DNA from: CAZNLL01 sp964573885
Lineage (GTDB): Bacteria; Desulfobacterota; DSM-4660; Desulfatiglandales; Desulfatiglandaceae
Assembly: GCA_964573885.1 (NCBI GenBank)
Contig: CAZNLL010000080.1
Span: 1-17,759, forward strand
Direction of reading: 5' to 3'
DNA: 17,759 nt
The stretch's first letter is position 1, and every line of letters begins with the position of its first letter. This document shows, in pieces, positions 1 through 7,780 of this stretch. The position numbers and the translations under genes were made by a program. A model generated the notes under the pieces. It saw nothing but the letters and a program-made list of their open reading frames with translations, was not told the origin of the DNA and made no database searches.

Positions 1-46
1 TAAGGAGTGGTAATTGCCGCCCAGTTTACCCCAATCGGGATTGGTA

Positions 47-481
47 TCAACCTTTTGCTGGATGCCGTGGATCGCCATTTGAGATACTGGAGCGCCGGAA
101 GTTGGATTTCCGAAGGAGACCGGATACTACTTTTTTGAGTCGTTCCACACTGTTACCCTTTTTTTCTACAAAAGCGGTCGTGCTCAGGAGAGCCGGATGG
201 TGCGCGTAATCAGAGAGAAAGGTGTGAACCACCACAGGCAGGGTGGGTATGCGGTCCTCAATTTTCTCCAATATCGCCGTTTCATTGGAATCCGCCGAGT
301 CGGGCAGATCCAGATCCAGGATGACAAGATCAAGAGGCTCAGGACCATAGACCCATCTGAGGACTTCCTGACCGTTTTTGGCCAGCCGGACCTCATAGCC
401 CTCAGCCATCATTTCGCGCCTTAAGAACTCTCTTACATTCCGGTTTCGATCCGCTATCAAGATGGTGAATGCCTTGTCCAC
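47..481 (-). CDS. Stand-alone response-regulator receiver domain protein, degenerate acidic pocket
   Basis: A 144-residue single receiver (REC) domain with no output domain, so it probably acts by protein contact or as a phosphate sink in the cytoplasm. The fold is readable: beta1 ends in ILIAD (D11), the phosphoacceptor is D56 in VILDLDLPD, the switch Thr is T87 and the conserved Lys is K107 (FVEKK). The second acidic residue of the usual DD pair is R12, so Mg binding may be weakened. The last 20 residues look unstructured. The start is GTG at 481 with GAAGGA about 10 nt upstream. It is the last gene of the leftward cluster, 101 bp after the acyl-CoA synthetase gene, and could have its own promoter. 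The family is clear; partner and output are unknown. Confidence 0.85.
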   Translation of the reverse strand: MDKAFTILIADRNRNVREFLRREMMAEGYEVRLAKNGQEVLRWVYGPEPLDLVILDLDLPDSADSNETAILEKIEDRIPTLPVVVHTFLSDYAHHPALLSTTAFVEKKGNSVERLKKVVSGLLRKSNFRRSSISNGDPRHPAKG

Positions 482-494
482 GTCTTAGGTGTCC

Positions 495-506
495 TTCTAT
501 ATAGAA
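495..506. repeat. 12-bp perfect palindrome upstream of the receiver gene
   Basis: TTCTATATAGAA is a perfect palindrome 14 bp before the GTG start of the receiver gene. It overlaps a possible -10 element, so it could be an operator, but an AT-rich palindrome of this size can also arise by chance. Confidence 0.35.
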
Positions 507-524
507 CTTGATAGAGAAAAGCAA
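496..524 (-). promoter_or_regulatory. Possible sigma70 promoter for the receiver gene
   Basis: On the minus strand TTGCTT (524-519), a 17-nt spacer and TATAGA (501-496) match the sigma70 hexamers at 4/6 each. The start site would lie near 489, giving a very short leader before the GTG at 481. It would let the receiver gene be expressed apart from the upstream operon. Support is from hexamer matching only. Confidence 0.3.
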
Positions 525-582
525 ACGCTTATAGAGGACCAAGCAGGGCTTTTATGCCGTTTAAAAGCCATGTCTCTTGCCT

Positions 583-3291
583 TTAAGTTCTTGAACCTTC
601 TCCTCGGCTTTGGGAGTCAGTCAGTTCCAGGTTCAATTGGTATTGGCCTCCCGCCTCGGGGATCCTGGAGACGGTAAAGCCCAACCTTTTGGCCAAAGCC
701 AGCATGTGGGTGTTTTCCGCCAAGACCAGGCCCCACAAAGATTTAAGGCCCCTCTCTCCGGCAATGCCCACTAGCCGTTCCATGAGGGCCGCCCCGATTC
801 CCTTGCCTTGCCATGGGTCCCCCACCAGGACGGCGAATTCAGCCTTCTTTCCGCCGGGATCACTCATAAGCCTGGCCACAGCCAGTAGTTTCTCCTCCTT
901 TTGGGTGGTATCCAATGCCACCAGGGCCACATCCCGGTCATAGTCGATCTGTGTGAAGAGGGCCAGCATCTTGGGGGGAATTTCTTTCATGGGCCTAAAG
1001 AACCGGTAGTAAATAGTCCGTGAAGACAGGGCATGAAAGAGCTCTCTGAGCAGTGGGGCATCCTCCGGCTTGATGGGCCGCAAAAAGATGTTAACGCCTC
1101 CCGTGGTGGTGATGGTCATTTCGTACTGGTTCGGATAAGGGCTGATGACCAGGTGAAGGGGTGCCGGAAGGGTCGAAGGGGTTATCAGCACACGGGCGTC
1201 CACAGCCCAGGCCTTGTCCCCTGCCAGGATCATGGGATTGATATCCAGTTCGGAGACCTCAGAAAAATCGCTTACCAGCTGGGAGAGCCTGATAAGGAGT
1301 TCTTCCAGAAGCTCCATTCTGGCAGGTGGGTGGTTTCGATACCCTTTCAGGATCCCGTAGATCCGGGTGCTCTGGATGAGCCTCCTGGCCAGAAGTCGGT
1401 TCAGAGGGGGTAGGGCCAGGGCCCGGTCTTTCAGAATCTCCGTCATGATTCCCCCCAGGCCGAAAAGGATGACAGGGCCGAAGTCGGGGTCTCTCTTGCT
1501 TCCCATGATCAGCTCGTAATCGGGGGTGCTCACCATAGGCTGCACAGTGACGCCCAGGAGTTCGGCCTTTGGATCATAGGTCCGGCACCTCTCCATGATC
1601 CCGGAGAAGGCCTCCTCCACATCTTTATCACTTCGGAGGTTCAGCTGGATCCCTCCGGCGTCGGTTTTATGGGTGATCTGCCGGGAGTAGATCTTCATGA
1701 CCACAGGATAGCCCATCTGTCTTGCCAGGGCCACGGCCTCTCCCCGGGAACCGGCCACCACGGTGTCGGTCACCGGAATTCCGTAAGCCTTCAGTAGGGC
1801 TTTCGACTCCACCTCGGTAAGGATGGCTGTATCCTTTTCCAGGGCGGTTTTGATGATCCTCTCCGCCCCGGATCGGTCAAATTGAAGGGCCTTGGGCAGC
1901 TTGGGCGGGATCTCCTGGAGCATTTCCAGGCTCCGCGAATAGGTATACATGTACATAAAGGCGGAGACCGCCCTTTCCGGGGTCTCGTAGGTGGGGATGC
2001 CGGAATCATTCAGGATCTGGCGACCCCGTTCAACGCTTTTACCTCCCATCCACACGGCGAAGACCGGGAGGTGGGGCCTCTTTTCGAGGAGTTCTACAAT
2101 GACCTGGGCCACGGTGAGTCCGTAACTCAGAGACTGAGGGACAAAGATAATGACCAAGGCCTTGATTTCAGGGGCTGAAAGGCATACTTCCACCGCCTGG
2201 CGCCACCGCCCGGGAGTGGCATCCCCCAAAATATCAATGGGATTCCCCCGACTCCAGAAAGGGGGGAGAAGGGTGTCGAGTTTTTCAAGGGTTTCGGGGG
2301 TCAGCAGGGCCGGTTCAAGGCCGTAGGTGGAAAGGGCATCCGCAGCCATGACCCCAGGCCCTCCGCCGTTGGTGATGATGCCCAGGCCGGGTCCTTTGGG
2401 AGGGGGTTGCTTGGCCATGAGTTCGGCGCAGTCAAAGAGCTCCTCGATGGTCTCTACACGGACAATGCCCGCCCTTTTAAAGGCTGTGTCATAAACCGCG
2501 TCTTCCCCTGTCAGGGCCCCGGTGTGGGAGGAAGCGGCCAGGGCCCCGGCCCGGGACTTCCCGGCCTTTAGCACCACAATGGGCTTTACCCGCGACACGG
2601 CACGGGCTGCACTCATGAATTTCCTCGTGTGGGTGAGGTGCTCAATATAGAGAACGATGCTGCCGACCTGAGGATCATGGCCCAGGTAATTGATTAGGTC
2701 CCCGAAGTCCACGTCCAGCATGGAGCCGATACTGACGAAATGCCGGAACCCGATACCTTCTCTCAGGGAAAGATCCAGTATGGCCGCACAGATGGCCCCA
2801 CTCTGGGAAATAAAGGCCAATTTCCCGGGCAGGGGCATGGTGCTGGCAAAGCTGGCATTGAGGTGCTCTCCGGTGCAAAGGATGCCCATGCAGTTGGGAC
2901 CGATAATCCTGAATTCCCCTTGTTCGGCCTCGTGTTTGATCTCCGCCTCAAGCCGCTCTCCATGGGCCCCGATCTCTTTCCCCCCGGCGGATATAATAAT
3001 CCCCCCGCCAATCCCCGCCTCAACGCATTGACGGACAACGGCCGGGGCCGTAGCAATGGGTGTGGCCACCACCGCCAGATCAATAGGCTTTCCCACGTGG
3101 GAGACGGATGGATAGGAGGATAGGCCCTGTATGGAACTGTAACGGGGGTTGACAGGGAAGATCATCCCCTGATAACCGGCCTTCAAAAGATTTTTAACCA
3201 GGGAATACCCTATGGTGCCCTCTTTTTCACTCGCCCCTATGACCGCGATAGAGGCCGGTTTGAAGATCTTATCCAGGTTATGAATGCTCAT
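583..3291 (-). CDS. NDP-forming acyl-CoA synthetase fused to a GNAT acetyltransferase domain (Pat/ACD-like)
   Basis: A 902-residue fusion. Residues 8-135 are a CoA-binding Rossmann domain (GASEKEGTIG, GPNCMG at 131-136). Residues 155-295 and 300-460 are succinyl-CoA-ligase-like, with H256 in SSHTGAL at the phospho-His position. Residues 490-710 are an ATP-grasp domain with H541 in ITHKTDAGG. Residues 735-885 are a GNAT domain with the acetyl-CoA loop QGKGIG (828-833). ACD enzymes convert acyl-CoA, ADP and phosphate to acid, ATP and CoA; Pat/PatZ proteins of the same layout acetylate lysines, for example on acetyl-CoA synthetase. From memory, classical Pat proteins have lost the phospho-His, while this one keeps it, so both activities are possible. 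The start ATG at 3291 lies inside the end of the histidine kinase gene (14-bp overlap), suggesting translational coupling. The domain call is firm; the substrate is unknown. Confidence 0.92.
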   Translation of the reverse strand: MSIHNLDKIFKPASIAVIGASEKEGTIGYSLVKNLLKAGYQGMIFPVNPRYSSIQGLSSYPSVSHVGKPIDLAVVATPIATAPAVVRQCVEAGIGGGIIISAGGKEIGAHGERLEAEIKHEAEQGEFRIIGPNCMGILCTGEHLNASFASTMPLPGKLAFISQSGAICAAILDLSLREGIGFRHFVSIGSMLDVDFGDLINYLGHDPQVGSIVLYIEHLTHTRKFMSAARAVSRVKPIVVLKAGKSRAGALAASSHTGALTGEDAVYDTAFKRAGIVRVETIEELFDCAELMAKQPPPKGPGLGIITNGGGPGVMAADALSTYGLEPALLTPETLEKLDTLLPPFWSRGNPIDILGDATPGRWRQAVEVCLSAPEIKALVIIFVPQSLSYGLTVAQVIVELLEKRPHLPVFAVWMGGKSVERGRQILNDSGIPTYETPERAVSAFMYMYTYSRSLEMLQEIPPKLPKALQFDRSGAERIIKTALEKDTAILTEVESKALLKAYGIPVTDTVVAGSRGEAVALARQMGYPVVMKIYSRQITHKTDAGGIQLNLRSDKDVEEAFSGIMERCRTYDPKAELLGVTVQPMVSTPDYELIMGSKRDPDFGPVILFGLGGIMTEILKDRALALPPLNRLLARRLIQSTRIYGILKGYRNHPPARMELLEELLIRLSQLVSDFSEVSELDINPMILAGDKAWAVDARVLITPSTLPAPLHLVISPYPNQYEMTITTTGGVNIFLRPIKPEDAPLLRELFHALSSRTIYYRFFRPMKEIPPKMLALFTQIDYDRDVALVALDTTQKEEKLLAVARLMSDPGGKKAEFAVLVGDPWQGKGIGAALMERLVGIAGERGLKSLWGLVLAENTHMLALAKRLGFTVSRIPEAGGQYQLNLELTDSQSRGEGSRT

Positions 3292-4546
3292 TGCTTTCCA
3301 GCGCCTTAGAGATGGTCATGCAGAACGTGGCCCCCCTGCGGGTGCCTTTTTCCAGCCACACCCGGCCCTGGTGCCTTTCAATGATTTCCTTCACGATGGT
3401 GAGCCCCAGGCCTGATCCACTTATGCCTCTTGCACTCCTGTCCCTGTGAAAGGCATTAAACACCTTGTCCGCATCGTCTGCTGTGACGCCCACCCCGTCA
3501 TCCGAAAAAGAGATGATATGAAATTGGGGATCTTCGTGATAACCGATCGTGATTTTCTGCAGATCCTGCCCCCCATAATTGAGGGCGTTGTCAAGGAGGT
3601 TTCGAAAGACCCTCAACAAGGCCAGCCTGTCCCCCACAAGATTGGGAAGCTTTTCCGGTTCTGACCATTTTATGCGCCTTTTCCTGAGCTCAAGCCGGAA
3701 TTCATCCACAATTTCCCGGGTGATCTCTTTGACATTAATCCTCTCACGATTCAGGGGTGCTTCTTTGGCCGCTATATAGGCATTGAGGTTTTCCACAAGG
3801 GCCACCATCTGCTGAGCCGTCTTGAGGATCCGGTTGCAGTATTCCTTGCCCCTGTTGTTCAGCAGATAACCCTCTTTTTCCACCAGCCGTTTGACCAGAC
3901 CGTAAATCCCCACGGCCGGGCTCTTGAGGTCGTGGGACATGGAGTAGGCAAAGAATTTTATGGTCTCTTTTTTGTTTTCCAGGGCCTTGATCTTTTCCTC
4001 CAGATCCTCATAAAGCCTGGCGTTGACGGCGGCCACTGCGATTTGATTGCCCAGGGTGGTGAGGAGATCAATCTTGTTTTCATCAATCCTGACCATCCTG
4101 CTTGTGGCAAGGTTCATCACCCCTATTACCTTGTCCAGAGCGATAAGGGGGACGCAGATAATGATCTTGAGGCCCTTTCCCGCAAGGAGGGCCGCCCTTT
4201 TCTTGTCTTCCAGTTCTGAAACATGTTGGGCGATAAAGGACTTGGTCCGGGCGGCCTTGCCTGAAAAGCCTTCATTGAGATGGACCACCTCCAGACCCCT
4301 TGACTCCAATCCCTTATGAGCCGCGAGGGAGAGGCACCGGGCTGTTTCATCCATGAGGTAAATCCTGCCCGCTTCCACCTCAAAATATTCTGTGACTTTG
4401 TCCAGTGCCCCGGTGAGCAAGGTGTCAAGGTCCATGGAAGTGCCCAGGAAATTGCTCATCTCCAGGAGAATGGCCAACTCCCTGTTCCGTTCTTTAAAAC
4501 GAAGCTCATCAAATCTGACAGAAATATATTTCTGGTTGACCAACAT
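3278..4546 (-). CDS. Soluble GAF-domain sensor histidine kinase
   Basis: A 422-residue kinase without membrane segments. Residues 25-180 form a GAF domain, probably binding a small ligand or sensing redox/cell state. A short coiled coil (180-197) leads to a HisKA domain with the phospho-His H205 in YSMSHDLKSP, then an HATPase_c domain: N box NLLDNALNYGG (316-326), G1 box DDGVGV (349-354), G2 box GSGLGLTIVK (377-386). The kinase is therefore expected to be active. The ATG start at 4546 has an AGAGG-like site close by. It sits 79 bp after the CBS-ACT gene and overlaps the acyl-CoA synthetase gene, so it is probably part of that operon. The nearest possible partner is the degenerate receiver at 47-481, but pairing is an inference. 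Confidence 0.92.
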   Translation of the reverse strand: MLVNQKYISVRFDELRFKERNRELAILLEMSNFLGTSMDLDTLLTGALDKVTEYFEVEAGRIYLMDETARCLSLAAHKGLESRGLEVVHLNEGFSGKAARTKSFIAQHVSELEDKKRAALLAGKGLKIIICVPLIALDKVIGVMNLATSRMVRIDENKIDLLTTLGNQIAVAAVNARLYEDLEEKIKALENKKETIKFFAYSMSHDLKSPAVGIYGLVKRLVEKEGYLLNNRGKEYCNRILKTAQQMVALVENLNAYIAAKEAPLNRERINVKEITREIVDEFRLELRKRRIKWSEPEKLPNLVGDRLALLRVFRNLLDNALNYGGQDLQKITIGYHEDPQFHIISFSDDGVGVTADDADKVFNAFHRDRSARGISGSGLGLTIVKEIIERHQGRVWLEKGTRRGATFCMTISKALESNEHS

Positions 4547-4625
4547 GGCCTCTTTCCACTGCCCTGCCCCCCGACCCTGCGGCGGCCCCGGACAAGTTTT
4601 TCGGGCAGAGGGATGCGGTGGCTCT

Positions 4626-5303
4626 TCAGTAAATCTCTCGCTTGTTTTCCCGTTGATCTACCATGTAAACCAATGTTGCCTTTTCTTTGAGTTCCTCTTT
4701 GAGTTGAAGAAGCTTGGCCCGTTCAATGCCGTACATGCGGATATATACTTTACGGTATCCCTTGGGCACATTCTCATAGGTGCTGAGAATACTGACCATC
4801 CGTCCGCCGTATTTTCGGATGATGTCGGCTACATCCTTGATAGATCCGGGGCGGTCCTCCACCTGAAAGGCGAACTGGATGCCTCTTTTGCCCACACCGG
4901 TCAATGAGATCAAGACCTTGAACAGGTCTGATTTGGTGATGGTTCCCACGAGTTCTCCCTCTCCGTCCACCACAGGGGCGCCGGAGATCTTATTGCTCAA
5001 CAGCACATCGGCGGCCTCCTCCACAGTGTAATTCAGAGGGATTGTAACCGGGTCTTTGGTCATGATGTCCTTTACCTTGATCTTTGAGACCAGGTAAAGC
5101 AGTTCATGGACCTCCAGGGTGGTGGCATCCGATGCCGAAGCCCTTTTTAGATCCCGGTCTGTAATGATCCCCACCAGTTTCCCTTTTTGCATGACCGGAA
5201 GCATACTGATATGATGGTCTTTCAGCAGTTTCATGGCGTCTTGCATGGAATCGTTTACATCGGCCGTAACCACCGTTTTGCTCATCCAATTCTTTACTAA
5301 CAT
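4626..5303 (-). CDS. CBS-CBS-ACT domain protein, AcuB-like
   Basis: A 225-residue protein with two CBS domains (about residues 1-60 and 75-130; motifs VKNWMSKTV, ITDRDL, VKDIMTKDP, ITKSDL) forming a Bateman module that would bind adenine nucleotides. A C-terminal ACT domain follows (about 142-215; FQVEDRPGSIKDVADII), of the kind that binds amino acids or other small ligands. The order CBS-CBS-ACT is that of Bacillus AcuB. The ATG at 5303 is chosen over an upstream in-frame start at 5357 because a strong site AAAGGAGGT (5318-5310) lies 6 nt before it. It is the first gene of the leftward cluster that contains an acyl-CoA synthetase/GNAT fusion, so a role in sensing adenylate charge to control acyl-CoA metabolism is a reasonable guess. 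Confidence 0.9.
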   Translation of the reverse strand: MLVKNWMSKTVVTADVNDSMQDAMKLLKDHHISMLPVMQKGKLVGIITDRDLKRASASDATTLEVHELLYLVSKIKVKDIMTKDPVTIPLNYTVEEAADVLLSNKISGAPVVDGEGELVGTITKSDLFKVLISLTGVGKRGIQFAFQVEDRPGSIKDVADIIRKYGGRMVSILSTYENVPKGYRKVYIRMYGIERAKLLQLKEELKEKATLVYMVDQRENKREIY

Positions 5304-5309
5304 GTTGAT

Positions 5310-5318
5310 ACCTCCTTT
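5310..5318 (-). promoter_or_regulatory. Strong ribosome binding site fixing the CBS-ACT start
   Basis: On the minus strand AAAGGAGGT lies 6 nt upstream of ATG 5303. This decides the start and shows that the 18 codons of open frame upstream are leader rather than protein. Confidence 0.85.
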
Positions 5319-5499
5319 ATCGTCAAGCGTCTCTGGGAGGGCTAACCCCTCCCTCAATATATTCCGCGATCACCCGGAGCCGAGGACCCTTGTTGATCTA
5401 TCTATGAAGCAACCCCTGTGCCAACAGGGAAAGGCCGGGGGAAGGCGACTAAGTCATTGAAATGAAATGTCTTAAACCATGAGGAGATCCGGGGCCTGG

Positions 5500-5533
5500 G
5501 CCGGGACTTTAAGACTCTTTGTCGGCTTTTTTT
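5500..5533 (+). terminator. Terminator-like hairpin with seven T
   Basis: GCCG(GG)AC at 5500-5507 pairs with GTCGGC at 5521-5526 (six pairs, one 2-nt bulge, 13-nt loop), followed directly by seven T (5527-5533). No plus-strand gene precedes it within the intergenic region, so it would act on a leader, a small RNA or antisense transcription. The stem is modest. Confidence 0.3.
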
Positions 5534-5546
5534 ACAATTTGTAAAA
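5530..5546. repeat. Inverted repeat TTTTACAA-T-TTGTAAAA
   Basis: Two perfect 8-bp arms around a single central T. The compact dyad in an AT-rich stretch of a divergent intergenic region resembles a binding site for a dimeric regulator. No regulator can be named. Confidence 0.5.
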
Positions 5547-5565
5547 GTTGCGGGATTGATTTATG

Positions 5566-5591
5566 ACTGGACTGGGACCTTCTAGTCCAGT
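5566..5591. repeat. Inverted repeat ACTGGACT-N10-AGTCCAGT
   Basis: Perfect 8-bp arms (5566-5573 and 5584-5591) separated by 10 bp. It covers the likely -35 and spacer of the kinase promoter, so either an operator or a hairpin at the transcript start is possible. Confidence 0.5.
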
Positions 5592-5596
5592 ATAGA
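5568..5596 (+). promoter_or_regulatory. Possible sigma70 promoter of the histidine kinase operon
   Basis: TGGACT (5568-5573), a 17-nt spacer and TATAGA (5591-5596), each 4/6 to consensus. The -35 lies in the left arm and the -10 begins at the last base of the right arm of an inverted repeat. The start site would be near 5603, giving a leader of about 30 nt. Confidence 0.35.
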
Positions 5597-5634
5597 TAGG
5601 CCAACACCTTGGAAGACAAAAAAAGCTGAACAAT

Positions 5635-7287
5635 ATGTCTCTTTCCCTTTCCAAGAAGCTCTTTCCCCTGGCCGCACTCCTCCTATTCGGGGGCATAACC
5701 TTAGGGTTATGGCAGCATAACAATCACCATTTGCGAAAGGCCCTCTTCCATCAGGCTCAGACCTCGGCGGAGCAAATAAGGATCCGGGTGGAGGGTCTCA
5801 TGAATGCACGCCTGGCTTCCCTGAAAATCCTGGCCGAGAGGTGGGTGGAGAGAAGGCCTCCTGACTTCAGCCGAAAGCGCTTCCTTGAGTTTGCCCAGGC
5901 CATCTATGACTATTACCCCGGGTTTACGGCGATTAACTGGATCGATCCTCAAGGCCGCATTCAATGGGTATTTCCCGAGTGGAACACCGGCACCAGGCAT
6001 CGGTCGGTCTTTGAGCACGGAAACACCGGGTACACGAGGGCTTTTGAGAAGGCCCGACAGACCCTTGAGCCTACCTATAGCCCGTGTTTGACCCTCTTTA
6101 CCGGGGGTCTCGGGTTCGAGACGTTTTGGCCCCTGGTCTACGAGGGAAGGGTGCAGGGCTATTTGAACGGGGTATTCGAGGTGGGAAGGATCATGGATGC
6201 ATGCCTGGCCAAAGATATGCTGGAAGATTTTTGGGTGGGCCTCTATGAAGAAGGGCGACTTATCTACTCAAGTCCCCGACCCATTAAGGCAGGGCACAAT
6301 GAGGATCGGGTGTCTGCCTCTTGCGCCATTCGTCTTCCGGGGCGCACCTGGCAATTAATCCTTCAACCCAGACCGCCCATTTGCCCCCCAGGTGCGATCT
6401 GGAACCTTCCCTTTCTGGTGTTCGGGCTGCTTATTTCCATGGCCCTTTCCCTCCTCCTCTATCTTCTCCTCCACAGGATGGCCCTGTTTCGTGAGGCCAC
6501 GGACCATGCCCTCTTTCAGGTAAATGAACGGAAAAAGGCCGAGGAGGCCCTGCGAGAGAACGAGATAAGGCTCCAGTCACTGGTCAAGGAGCTGGAAGGG
6601 AAGAATGCAGAGCTTGAAACCTTTGTGTATTCAGTGTCCCATGATCTGAAGACTCCGATTGTCACCATTGAGGGCTTTATCGGGGCCTTTGAGGAGGATT
6701 TTGGGGACAGGCTCCCTCAAGATGGACGCAGATATCTCCAGTATATGAGTGACGCAGCCCGCAAGATGGACCTGTTGATCAACGATCTTCTGGAACTCTC
6801 CCGCATCGGCCGCTTGAGCGAGAAGAAGGCAGCCTTTCCCCTCCAGGATGTAGTGAAGGAGGTGGTCTCAGGTCTGACCCGGCAAATAGGAGAGAAAGGC
6901 ATCACTCTGGATGTCCAAGAAACGCTTCCCTTCGTGTACGGTGAGAGAAAGCGGATTGCCCAGGTCCTGGAAAATCTGCTTTCGAACGCCATCAAGTATA
7001 TGGGGAAGGACAATCCCTCCCCCCGTATTGAAGTGGGCGTTAAAAGGGAGAAGGGCCAGGAAGTCATCTTTGTTCGGGACAACGGTATCGGCATTGAGAA
7101 GGATTATTTCGAGAAGATATTCGATGTCTTCCAGAGACTACCCCCGGCAAAAGGGCTGGACCAGGGAACGGGCGTGGGGCTCACTATTGTAAAGCGTATT
7201 GTTGAACAGCACGGGGGGAGTATCTGGCTAACTTCAAATCCTCAACAGGGAACCACCTTCTTTTTTACCTTGAAGGACAAGGAGTAA
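5635..7287 (+). CDS. Membrane sensor histidine kinase with an extracytoplasmic CHASE-like sensor domain
   Basis: A 550-residue kinase. A first membrane segment at about 8-27 and a second at about 256-280 bracket a roughly 225-residue periplasmic domain, whose stretch around 95-115 (GFTAINWIDPQGRIQWVFPE) resembles CHASE-type sensors. A coiled coil (292-328) leads to HisKA with H336 in YSVSHDLKTP. The HATPase_c domain has an N box at 447-455 (ENLLSNAIKYM), G1 DNGIGI (482-487) and G2 GTGVGLTIVK (511-520). The ATG at 5635 has no good ribosome binding site close by, so translation may be weak. The gene runs into the Rcp1-type receiver gene, its likely partner, with touching codons. The ligand is unknown. 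Confidence 0.92.
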   Translation: MSLSLSKKLFPLAALLLFGGITLGLWQHNNHHLRKALFHQAQTSAEQIRIRVEGLMNARLASLKILAERWVERRPPDFSRKRFLEFAQAIYDYYPGFTAINWIDPQGRIQWVFPEWNTGTRHRSVFEHGNTGYTRAFEKARQTLEPTYSPCLTLFTGGLGFETFWPLVYEGRVQGYLNGVFEVGRIMDACLAKDMLEDFWVGLYEEGRLIYSSPRPIKAGHNEDRVSASCAIRLPGRTWQLILQPRPPICPPGAIWNLPFLVFGLLISMALSLLLYLLLHRMALFREATDHALFQVNERKKAEEALRENEIRLQSLVKELEGKNAELETFVYSVSHDLKTPIVTIEGFIGAFEEDFGDRLPQDGRRYLQYMSDAARKMDLLINDLLELSRIGRLSEKKAAFPLQDVVKEVVSGLTRQIGEKGITLDVQETLPFVYGERKRIAQVLENLLSNAIKYMGKDNPSPRIEVGVKREKGQEVIFVRDNGIGIEKDYFEKIFDVFQRLPPAKGLDQGTGVGLTIVKRIVEQHGGSIWLTSNPQQGTTFFFTLKDKE

Positions 7288-7292
7288 TGAAC

Positions 7293-7736
7293 ATGGACTA
7301 CGTGCCCTCGGATATTCTGCTGGTGGAAGATGAGGAGGCCCATGCGGAGTTGACCAAACGGGCCATCCGGAAGGCCGGAAATGCAAACCGGGTTGATGTG
7401 GTTTCCGACGGAGAAGAGGCCCTGGACTATCTTTTCGCCCGAGGGAAATATGAGAACAGGGCCAATTATCCCTTGCCAGGCCTTATCCTCCTGGATATCA
7501 AACTCCCCGGTATGGACGGGATTGAGGTGCTCAGGCGAATCAAAGAAGATCCCCATTTAAAGAAGATCCCTGTGATCATGCTCACCACATCGGACCGGGA
7601 AGAGGATGTGGCACGCTCTTACAGCTATTACGCCAACAGCTATTTGACCAAGCCTGTGGGTTTTAAACAATTTGAAGAAAAAGTGCGCCAACTCGACTTC
7701 TACTGGATGCTGCTCAACCGGCCTGCAAAGGAATAG
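7293..7736 (+). CDS. Rcp1-type single-domain response regulator
   Basis: A receiver-only regulator of the Rcp1 class, with the long insertion between alpha2 and beta3 and the C-terminal run YANSYLTKPVGFKQFEEKV typical of that group. In numbering from the ATG at 7293 the phosphoacceptor is D68 (ILLDIKLPGMDG). The acidic pair (VEDEE), switch Thr (MLTTS) and Lys (TKPVG) are all present, so it should be phosphorylated normally. An in-frame ATG at 7287 overlaps the kinase stop TAATG, but the site AAGGAG (7279-7284) is 8 nt from ATG 7293 and only 2 nt from 7287, so I prefer 7293. The likely phosphodonor is the preceding kinase. With no output domain it probably relays phosphate or contacts a partner protein. 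Confidence 0.93.
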   Translation: MDYVPSDILLVEDEEAHAELTKRAIRKAGNANRVDVVSDGEEALDYLFARGKYENRANYPLPGLILLDIKLPGMDGIEVLRRIKEDPHLKKIPVIMLTTSDREEDVARSYSYYANSYLTKPVGFKQFEEKVRQLDFYWMLLNRPAKE

Positions 7737-7780
7737 GAGCACCTTCTTATAGAGGATTCCCTTCTCGGAGGATAGGGCTT

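Larger units (their letters stand above)
5304..5634. other. Divergent intergenic regulatory region
   Basis: This 331-bp gap lies between the leftward CBS-ACT gene and the rightward histidine kinase gene. I see no convincing gene in it. It holds a terminator-like hairpin on the plus strand, an 8-bp-arm inverted repeat centred on one base, and a second 8-bp-arm inverted repeat overlapping a possible promoter for the kinase. No clear promoter hexamers were found for the minus-strand operon. Confidence 0.7.

Noticed and set aside
31..44. CCAATC-GG-GATTGG palindrome just past the first receiver gene as a terminator
   Set aside because: Short stem with a 2-nt loop and no T-run on the minus strand.
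4392..4907. 171-residue plus-strand open frame spanning the gap between the kinase and CBS-ACT genes
   Set aside because: Mostly antisense to two well-supported genes, with no ribosome binding site or family signature.
5304..5357. 18-codon N-terminal extension of the CBS-ACT protein
   Set aside because: The strong AAAGGAGGT site directs initiation at 5303, and the CBS domain begins there.
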